From Xylophilus sp. GW821-FHT01B05 (GTDB taxonomy: Bacteria; Pseudomonadota; Gammaproteobacteria; Burkholderiales; Burkholderiaceae_C), in NCBI GenBank assembly GCA_038961845.1, contig CP152408.1, forward strand, positions 1,364,001 to 1,428,000: a stretch of 64,000 nucleotides of DNA, given 5' to 3'. Within the stretch, counting starts at the first letter, position 1. Every line of letters begins with the position of its first letter. The notes below the pieces were generated by a model, which did no database searches, was not told the origin of the DNA, and saw only the letters and a program-made list of their open reading frames with translations. Shown one piece after another: positions 24,744 through 30,787 of the stretch. Made by a program: the position numbers and the translations under genes.

Positions 24744-25598
24744 ATGGACGACACCCCGCCCGATTGGTCCGACGCTGACCTGCTGCCGCAGGCGCTGGCC
24801 GTCGTGCGGCCGCTGGCGCAGTGGATGGTGCGCTCGGGCGTGGGCTACGCCGCCTTTGCGGCGGCGCTCAAGCCCGTGTTTTTGGCGGCCGCCGAGGCCG
24901 AGGCCCGGCGCCATGGCCAGCGCCCGACCGATTCGGCGCTGAGCCTGCTCTCTGGCCTGCACCGCAAGGATGTGAAGCAACTGCGCGCCGACACGCCCGA
25001 GGCGCTGCTGGACGACGGCCGCCCGCGCCCGGCGCGCGCCACGCCGGCACAGCAGGTGGTCACGCGTTGGCTGGCCAGCGGCCTGCCCGATGCGCTGCCG
25101 CTGGCAGGCGAGGGCGACACTTTCGAAGCCCTGGCGCGGCGCGTCTCCACCGACGTGCACCCGCGCAGCGTGGCGCAAGAGCTGGTGCGCCTGGGCGTAG
25201 CCACTGAAGAGGACGACCAACTGGTGCTGCGCCGCCAGGCCTTTGTGCCCGACGCGCGCCACAGCGAGGCGCGCCAGTTGCTGGCCGACAGCGTGGCCGA
25301 CCACCTGGCCGCCGGTGTGCACAACCTGAGCGGCGATGGCCCGGTCAGGTACCTGGACCAGAGCGTGTTTGCCGACGGGCTGTCCGAGCAGTCGGTGCGC
25401 ACGCTGGAGTCACTGGCCAACCGCCTGTGGGCCGACGTGCTGGCGGCGATGGTCGCTGCCGCCGTGCCGCTGGCCGACCAGGACGAGGCCGCTGGCGGCA
25501 CGCACCGCCTGCGCCTGGGCATGTTTTGCTATTCCACCCGCATGGCCCCGGTGGCCGCGGCCAACGACGACAACGCCGCGCAGGAACCCGCGCCATGA
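24744..25598 (+). CDS. DUF6502 family protein
   Basis: The 284-aa protein has no signal peptide. The N-terminal third resembles the DUF6502 pattern: V-V-R-P-L-A-Q-W-M-V-R-S-G-V-G-Y, then D-S-A-L-S-L-L-S-G-L-H-R-K-D-V-K. The latter looks like a winged-helix DNA-binding element, so a regulatory role is possible. Function is not established. It is the first gene of a three-gene operon; its TGA overlaps the ATG of the DUF5666 gene. ATG 24744 is preferred over an upstream in-frame ATG (24705) that would lie inside the promoter. Confidence 0.78.
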   Translation: MDDTPPDWSDADLLPQALAVVRPLAQWMVRSGVGYAAFAAALKPVFLAAAEAEARRHGQRPTDSALSLLSGLHRKDVKQLRADTPEALLDDGRPRPARATPAQQVVTRWLASGLPDALPLAGEGDTFEALARRVSTDVHPRSVAQELVRLGVATEEDDQLVLRRQAFVPDARHSEARQLLADSVADHLAAGVHNLSGDGPVRYLDQSVFADGLSEQSVRTLESLANRLWADVLAAMVAAAVPLADQDEAAGGTHRLRLGMFCYSTRMAPVAAANDDNAAQEPAP

Positions 25599-26872
25599 CC
25601 ATGTCTTTATCCCCCTCCCGCCGCTGGTGCGCCGCACTGGCGGCTTGCCTGATGACCTTGCTGCTCAACGGCTGCGGCGGTGGCCTGCTCGCAGGTGTCG
25701 GCAGTGGCGGCAGCGGCATCGCCGAAGGCACGATCAGCGGCTTTGGCAGCGTGATCGTCGACGGCATCGAATACGACGACAGCGTCCTGGGCAGCAGCGC
25801 CGACGGCCTGCGCCTGGGCCAGCGCGTGCGCCTGATCTACGACGAAGCCAATGCCGCGCAATCGCTGGTGCTGCTGCCGCAGCTGCGCGGGCCGATCGAC
25901 AGCGCCCCGGACGAAAACGGCTGGATGCGCGTCACCGGCCAGTGGGTGCGCGTGGTGCACACCAACGACGACATCACCCGCAGCGGCGCCACCACGCTCG
26001 GCGGCTACGGCGCCATTGCCGAGGTACAGGCTGGGCAGGACACGGTCGTCTACGGCTCCTGGGTGTTCGACACCAGCAAGCAGGCCTATGTGGTGGTTGC
26101 CACGCGCCTGGAGCGCCTGGACGGTGCCGCCGACCCGGTGTTGACCGGTGGCGTGGTGCTGAGCTTGTCGGCGCACGGCCTGCGGCTGAACCAGGCAGAC
26201 GGCACCGAGGTGCAGGCGGCAGATCTGCCCGTGTTGGAGAACGGCCAGGTGGTGCTGGTCAGCGTTGCGCGCAGCGCGCTGGCTGCGGCGCCGCTGCGGG
26301 CCACCCAGGTGGCCAATGGCTCGCTCGGCGGGCTGGACCTGGCCGGCTATGACAGCGTGCGCCTGGGCGGCCTGGCCAGCAGCTACGACGCGGCCGCGCG
26401 CGTGGTGGTGATCCAGGGCACGCGCATCCCGCTGGCCGCGTCTGCCAGCGTGGACGCAACAGGCCTGGCCCAGGGCCAGTTTGTGCGCATCGAATCTGCC
26501 GGCGCGCGCCAGGACGGCGGCCTGGTGGGCGACGCTGCCGCCATGCGGCCACCCGTGGGCGCCGTGGCCCCCGGTGCGGACGACGCGGGCGACACCAATG
26601 TGCTCAAGGGCACGCTCAGCGGCGTGGACTGGAGCGCCGCCACGGTGCAGTTCACCCTGCGCGGCACGCCCGTTACCGCCAATGCCGCAGTGATCGGCGC
26701 GGTCTGCCGCAGCACGCCGGCGTCGGGCACGCTCTATGTCGAGGTGCGCGGCCGCGTCCCCGCGCCCGGCGCCACGCTCAGCGCCACGCAGGTGGACTGC
26801 AGCACGCAGTTGCCGGTCACGGCCGCCGTGGCCCAGGTCGACCCGCAGCCGCCGCCGGCTCCGGCGCTCTGA
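25595..26872 (+). CDS. DUF5666 domain-containing lipoprotein
   Basis: The 425-aa protein has a lipoprotein signal with lipobox L-L-N-G-C near residue 29. The mature part is rich in beta strands with repeated modules typical of DUF5666: G-T-I-S-G-F-G-S-V-I-V-D-G-I-E-Y, a V-R-V-V-H-T-N-D-D segment, and G-Y-D-S-V-R-L-G-G-L-A-S repeats. It is predicted to be anchored in the outer membrane or periplasm. It overlaps the DUF6502 gene by 4 bp and precedes the exported dioxygenase-like gene by 127 bp, so the three are likely co-expressed. The role is unknown. Confidence 0.78.
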   Translation: MTMSLSPSRRWCAALAACLMTLLLNGCGGGLLAGVGSGGSGIAEGTISGFGSVIVDGIEYDDSVLGSSADGLRLGQRVRLIYDEANAAQSLVLLPQLRGPIDSAPDENGWMRVTGQWVRVVHTNDDITRSGATTLGGYGAIAEVQAGQDTVVYGSWVFDTSKQAYVVVATRLERLDGAADPVLTGGVVLSLSAHGLRLNQADGTEVQAADLPVLENGQVVLVSVARSALAAAPLRATQVANGSLGGLDLAGYDSVRLGGLASSYDAAARVVVIQGTRIPLAASASVDATGLAQGQFVRIESAGARQDGGLVGDAAAMRPPVGAVAPGADDAGDTNVLKGTLSGVDWSAATVQFTLRGTPVTANAAVIGAVCRSTPASGTLYVEVRGRVPAPGATLSATQVDCSTQLPVTAAVAQVDPQPPPAPAL

Positions 26873-26999
26873 CGCGGCCCCCGCGCCCTTTCTTCCCCGC
26901 CCACTTTTGACGACGCCCGCCTTGCCCGCGGCCTGCGCCGCAGGCGGTCCTGCGCCCATTTTTCCCACCACCACCCCGCCACCACCACGAGGAATCGCC

Positions 27000-28022
27000 A
27001 TGAAGACTTCCCACCTTGCCCACGCCGCACCGCTGTCCATCACGCTGCAGGACGACGACCATGACCACGACCAGGGGCTGGCCTTTGATCTGGCGCGGCT
27101 GCAGCAGCAGGCCCAGAGCCGCCGTGGCGCGCTGCGCCGCCTGGCCGTCGGTGCCATGTTGCCGTTGCCGCTGATCGGCTGTGGCGGTGGCTCGGACAGC
27201 AGCTCAAGCAGCACAGACAGCTCGTCCAGCAGCAGCGGCAGCACCACGACCACCACCACGGCAACGGGAAGCACCAGCACCACCACGACAGGCAGCACGA
27301 CGACGACCACGACGGACACAACCTCCACCGGCAGCACCGGCACGACAACGACGGACACCAGCACCACGTCCACCACCTGCGCCACCATCCCCGAGGAAAC
27401 CGCCGGCCCCTATCCGGCAGATGGTTCCAACAGCAATTCGGGTGGCGTGGTCAACGCGCTTACCTTGTCGGGCTTTGTGCGCAGCGACATCCGCAGCAGC
27501 GTGGGCAGCGCGTCGGGCACGGCCACTGGCGTGCCGCTGACGGTCAAGCTGCAACTGGTCAACACCGGCGCCAGCTGCGCGGTGCTGTCGGGCTATGCCA
27601 TCTACCTGTGGCACTGCACGGCGGGTGGTTTGTATTCGCTGTACTCGACGGCCATCCTCACCGAGAACTACCTGCGCGGCGTGCAGGCCACCGACAGCAG
27701 CGGCACCGCCACCTTCACCACCATCTTCCCGGGCTGCTACTCGGGCCGCGTGCCGCACATCCACCTGGAGGTGTACCCCAGCATCGCGCGCGCCACCTCC
27801 TCCAGCAACAAGATCAAGACCACGCAGATGGCCTTCCCGACCGATGTCTGCAGCGCGGTCTATGCCAGCTCGGGCTACGACTCCAGCGCCACCAACCTGT
27901 CGCAGATCAGCTTTGCCACCGACAACGTGTTCAGCGACGGCGTGACGCTGCAGTTGGCCACGGTGACGGGCAGCGTTTCTGCGGGCTATGTGGCGACGCT
28001 GCAGGTTGGCATTGCGGCTTGA
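27000..28022 (+). CDS. Exported intradiol ring-cleavage dioxygenase-like protein with Ser/Thr-rich tract
   Basis: The 340-aa protein has three parts. Residues 1-61 carry a twin-Arg-like stretch (S-R-R-G-A-L-R-R) and a hydrophobic segment ending L-I-G-C, a possible lipobox. Residues 64-126 are a low-complexity tract of Ser and Thr. The C-terminal domain resembles protocatechuate/hydroxyquinol dioxygenases, with W-H-C-T-A-G-G-L-Y and P-G-C-Y-S-G-R-V-P-H-I-H giving candidate Fe(III) ligands Y211, Y247, H253, H255. Intradiol enzymes cleave catechols. Export with a flexible tether suggests action on aromatic compounds at the cell surface (inference). The stop codon runs into hairpin repeat copy C. 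Confidence 0.82.
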   Translation: MKTSHLAHAAPLSITLQDDDHDHDQGLAFDLARLQQQAQSRRGALRRLAVGAMLPLPLIGCGGGSDSSSSSTDSSSSSSGSTTTTTTATGSTSTTTTGSTTTTTTDTTSTGSTGTTTTDTSTTSTTCATIPEETAGPYPADGSNSNSGGVVNALTLSGFVRSDIRSSVGSASGTATGVPLTVKLQLVNTGASCAVLSGYAIYLWHCTAGGLYSLYSTAILTENYLRGVQATDSSGTATFTTIFPGCYSGRVPHIHLEVYPSIARATSSSNKIKTTQMAFPTDVCSAVYASSGYDSSATNLSQISFATDNVFSDGVTLQLATVTGSVSAGYVATLQVGIAA

Positions 28023-28080
28023 TTGCTACTATTTATATAGCTATAAGCCCAGGTTGCACCTGGGCTGGAGGTCTAAAAGA
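28021..28080. repeat. AT-rich hairpin repeat, copy C
   Basis: It begins in the dioxygenase stop codon: GATTGCTACTATTTATATAG, then CTATAAGCCCAGGTTGCACC and TGGGCT, ending AGGTCTAAAAGA. The stem AGCCCAG/CTGGGCT is perfect. Before the IS insertion at 28091 this hairpin alone separated the convergent dioxygenase and smr genes, so it probably terminated both. Confidence 0.78.
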
Positions 28081-28082
28081 CC

Positions 28083-29964
28083 ATGATTTCGTAACTGCTC
28101 ACCCCCGTTCGCCCTGAGAAGGCGTGAAAAAATCAACTCCCATGCGCCAACAGGCGGCTTGAAGGCCGCGGTGGCCAATTGAACGGGGCTGCGGCGAGCT
28201 CCTGGCCTCTCGGAGGTCCCAGAGCGCCCAGCCGCAGTCTTGGGGCCTTGTGGAGGCTGCAGGGCGAGCCCGCAAGCGCGCTCAGTTCACCCCCCGAGCG
28301 CAAACCCCAGCGAGCGCATGCGCATCAAGTTATGCGCCAGCGCGTGCCACAGCAGCACCGCGCGTGCCTTCAACTTGCCGCACACATTCAGGCGGTACAA
28401 GCCCCGTCGCCTGAGCTGCGCATTGGCGCATTCGATACTTGCGGCGCGGCGCCTGTAGAGCTTCTGGCCCTCGTCACTGGCCATGAACGCGCGCCACTGC
28501 GCAATCAACGGTGAGTCACTGGCCTTGGGGCTGAGCGGATCGAAGCCAGGTTTGCGGCTGCGCGAGGGCGGCACCACCGGCTGCGTGCCGCGACGGCTGA
28601 GTTCCTCGAGTGCGTCGTACTGGGGGTAGCCACCATCGGCCAGCCAGTGCGTGGGCGTGCGGCCGTAGCGCTGCTCGATCTGGCGATGCATGGGCGCCAT
28701 CTCATGCATATCGCTGCCCGCGCAGACCACCGCGATACCGGCGATCAACTGCGTGGCCTCGTCCACCAGCACCTGCGCGTTGTAGGCCGGACGGAATCCT
28801 CCGTCGGCCATCTTCATCACCCGGGCGTCTGCATCCGTGGTGCTGACCCGCTTGGGCGCGCCTGCGCTGGACTTCGGCTGCGCCTCGCCGCTGGCGGGGC
28901 GTGGCTCGGCAGGTGGGGCGTCGGGTTCGGGCAGGGCGCTGGGAGCATCCCCGGCGGGGCTATCACCTACTGGGGCCTGGCCAGACTTGCCTCGCCTGGC
29001 ACGCGCACTGGCCTTGTTCTTGATCTTGTCGAGTGCGCCCCGCTCGATCTCGCCGAAGGTCTGCAGTGCCCGGGCCAGGCGCTCCTCGCGCTCCCGTGCG
29101 GCGCGTTCGCGCGCGGCGGCCTTGCGCCGCGTGCTGGCGCCCGCATCGGCCTCGAGTTCGCTCTTGAGGGCGTTGACCTGGGCGAGCGCCAAGGCATGCA
29201 GCTCGCCCAGGCGCTCCTTGCGCCGGAAGCTCGAGGCCTTGGCGTGGGCGCGAACGCGCAGGCCGTCCTGGGCGACTACGTCGAGCGTGACCAGCTTGCG
29301 CTCCATGAGCGCGGCGATGCTGCGGGTGAGTTGCGCATCGAGCCATTCGGTGTTGGCTGTGCGAAAGCTCGCCAGCGTGTGGTAGTTGACCCCGACGCCA
29401 CCGCAGAGCCAGCGGTAGATGTCGTCGCGCTCGCACAGCCGGTCGATCTCGCGGGCCGAGCCCACGCCCTCGACGGTGGCCCACAGCCACAGCGCCATGA
29501 GGATGGCCGGATCGATGGCGGGTGCGCCGGCCGAGCCTTGCACCGACTTGACCTGGGCGTAGAGCGGCGCGAGGTCCAGCGCCTGCACAAAAGCCCAGAC
29601 GCTGCGCGCGGGATGGTCTGCGGCGACAAGGGCATCGAGGTCGCAGGGGCGTAGCTCGATCTGCTGGCGATCGGCGTGCAGCAGGCGTGGCGTGCCTGCT
29701 GTGTGCGCCGGCTTTGCTGGCCGTGGCGTTGCAACTACGGCGCCATCTGCGGGCGCTTCGTGGAACAGGGCCGCTTGTTCGGATGTCTTGGGGGCGTTGC
29801 TTGCGTTGGCCATTCGCTATCAACGCACGGGGGCGGATATTCGTTCACACCTTCTGAGCCTGTCGAAGGGCTTGGCGATGGGGGACAGGGCTTCGACAAG
29901 CTCAGCCCGAACGGTGTGGGGGCTCAGCCCGAACGGTGTGGGAGCTGAGTAGTTACATGATTTC
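28083..29964 (-). mobile_element. IS1182-family insertion sequence with 8-bp target duplication
   Basis: The element spans 28091-29956 (1866 bp). Its ends are GTAACTGCTCA and, inverted, GTAACTACTCA (10 of 11 match). ATGATTTC flanks it at 28083-28090 and 29957-29964 as a direct repeat. It carries one transposase gene on the minus strand. The non-coding ends (28091-28286 and 29814-29956) hold CGTTCG-CCCTGAG-type REP motifs, and the upstream end has a 21-bp unit repeated in tandem at 29900-29920 and 29922-29942. It is inserted across the last bases of the smr stop codon, which stays intact. Confidence 0.9.
28287..29813 (-). CDS. IS1182-family DDE transposase
   Basis: The 508-aa transposase appears complete. 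The N-terminal domain (about residues 45-170; R-P-C-D-L-D-A-L-V...I-D-R-L-C-E-R-D-D-I-Y-R-W-L-C-G) is typical of the DUF772/IS1182 group. The catalytic triad can be placed at D183 (A-Q-D-G-L-R-V), D393 (W-L-A-D-G-G-Y) and E461 (A-S-I-E-C-A-N-A-Q). A charged low-complexity insert lies in between (about residues 240-320). No frameshift or stop is visible, so the element may be active. Confidence 0.95.
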   Translation of the reverse strand: MANASNAPKTSEQAALFHEAPADGAVVATPRPAKPAHTAGTPRLLHADRQQIELRPCDLDALVAADHPARSVWAFVQALDLAPLYAQVKSVQGSAGAPAIDPAILMALWLWATVEGVGSAREIDRLCERDDIYRWLCGGVGVNYHTLASFRTANTEWLDAQLTRSIAALMERKLVTLDVVAQDGLRVRAHAKASSFRRKERLGELHALALAQVNALKSELEADAGASTRRKAAARERAAREREERLARALQTFGEIERGALDKIKNKASARARRGKSGQAPVGDSPAGDAPSALPEPDAPPAEPRPASGEAQPKSSAGAPKRVSTTDADARVMKMADGGFRPAYNAQVLVDEATQLIAGIAVVCAGSDMHEMAPMHRQIEQRYGRTPTHWLADGGYPQYDALEELSRRGTQPVVPPSRSRKPGFDPLSPKASDSPLIAQWRAFMASDEGQKLYRRRAASIECANAQLRRRGLYRLNVCGKLKARAVLLWHALAHNLMRMRSLGFALGG

Positions 29965-30607
29965 AGCGTGACGATGGCCGCAGCAGCACCACCAGCGCGC
30001 CCGCGCCGCCCTCGGCCGGGCGCGCTTGCACAAAGGCCAGCACCTCGTTCTTCTGCACCAGCCAGCCCTGCACCCGACCCTTGAGCACCGGCGTGCGGCC
30101 GGGCGAGCCCAGGCCCTTGCCGTGCACCACGCGCAGGCAGCGCAGGCCCTGCTGGCGCGCCTCGCGGATGAAGGCGCCCAGCGCCTCGCGCGCCTCGTCG
30201 GTGCGCAGGCCGTGCAGGTCCAGCTGGCGCTGGATGCTCCAGTCGCCCTTGCGCAGGCGCTGGGTCACGTCCACGTTCACGCCGGGGCGCCGAAAGCTCA
30301 GTTGGTCGTCGGTGTCCAGCAGCGTGCTCACGTCGAAATCGTCGCTGATCGACTCCAGCAGCACACGCTCTTCGTCGCGCTGGTGCTGCACCGCGATCGG
30401 TGGCGGCGGATCGGGCTCCAGGGCTACGCGGTGCCCGCGCTTGCGCAGCGGCTGCACCGGGCCGCAGGCATTGGCAAACAGGTTGCGCTCGGCCTCGGCT
30501 CGCTGCGCGGCCTCCAGCCGTTCCCGGCGCGCCTGGGCTTCGCGCGCCGCCGTCTCCGCCAGCGCGCGGCGCAGCGGAATCAGGTCCTGGAACGACTTGG
30601 CTTTCAT
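29963..30607 (-). CDS. Smr-domain protein
   Basis: The 214-aa protein has an N-terminal coiled, charged region (about residues 1-100) and a C-terminal Smr domain. The signatures are L-D-L-H-G-L-R-T-D-E-A near residue 130 and V-H-G-K-G-L-G-S-P near residue 165. Smr domains are endonuclease or RNA-binding modules linked to ribosome rescue or DNA repair; stand-alone forms resemble SmrA/SmrB. ATG 30607 fits the family start (M-K-A-K-S-F-Q-D-L). The IS element is inserted at its stop codon. A 105-bp palindromic repeat lies upstream. Confidence 0.9.
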   Translation of the reverse strand: MKAKSFQDLIPLRRALAETAAREAQARRERLEAAQRAEAERNLFANACGPVQPLRKRGHRVALEPDPPPPIAVQHQRDEERVLLESISDDFDVSTLLDTDDQLSFRRPGVNVDVTQRLRKGDWSIQRQLDLHGLRTDEAREALGAFIREARQQGLRCLRVVHGKGLGSPGRTPVLKGRVQGWLVQKNEVLAFVQARPAEGGAGALVVLLRPSSR

Positions 30608-30682
30608 CCCCGGGTTTGTACCGCAAGCGGCGCGTCGGCTGCGGGCACACAGCCTATGCCCTTGATACCCCTGGCCGATGCC

Positions 30683-30787
30683 ATACGGGTTTGCAATCAA
30701 AGTGAGAACAAGGCGCGAAGCCGCAGACAGTGCTTTAGCACGGCAAGGCGAAGCAACGCAGTTATCGCTTTGATTGCGAAGCCGTAT
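30683..30787. repeat. 105-bp imperfect palindromic repeat abutting the TonB-receptor stop codon
   Basis: The left arm at 30683-30709 (ATACGGGTTTGCAATCAAAG...) pairs with the right arm at 30761-30787 (complement ATACGGCTTCGCAATCAAAG...), 23 of 27 positions matching. The centre holds a small perfect hairpin GTGCT-TT-AGCAC (30730-30741). On the minus strand the element begins at the last base of the receptor gene's TGA. It could act as a terminator or be a small mobile element. It also forms the upstream region of smr. Confidence 0.75.

Noticed and set aside
23703..25322. A 539-codon minus-strand open frame across the FKBP gene, mobile element and DUF6502 gene
   Set aside because: Composition is that of an antisense shadow and it runs through the 269-bp repeat; both opposite genes are well supported.
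25607..27388. A 593-codon minus-strand open frame opposite the DUF5666 and dioxygenase genes
   Set aside because: The Val-rich start is only the complement of the Ser/Thr tract; no domain is visible.
29900..29942. Tandem 21-bp units as a possible CRISPR array
   Set aside because: Only two adjacent units with a 1-bp gap, no spacers, and located within an IS end.
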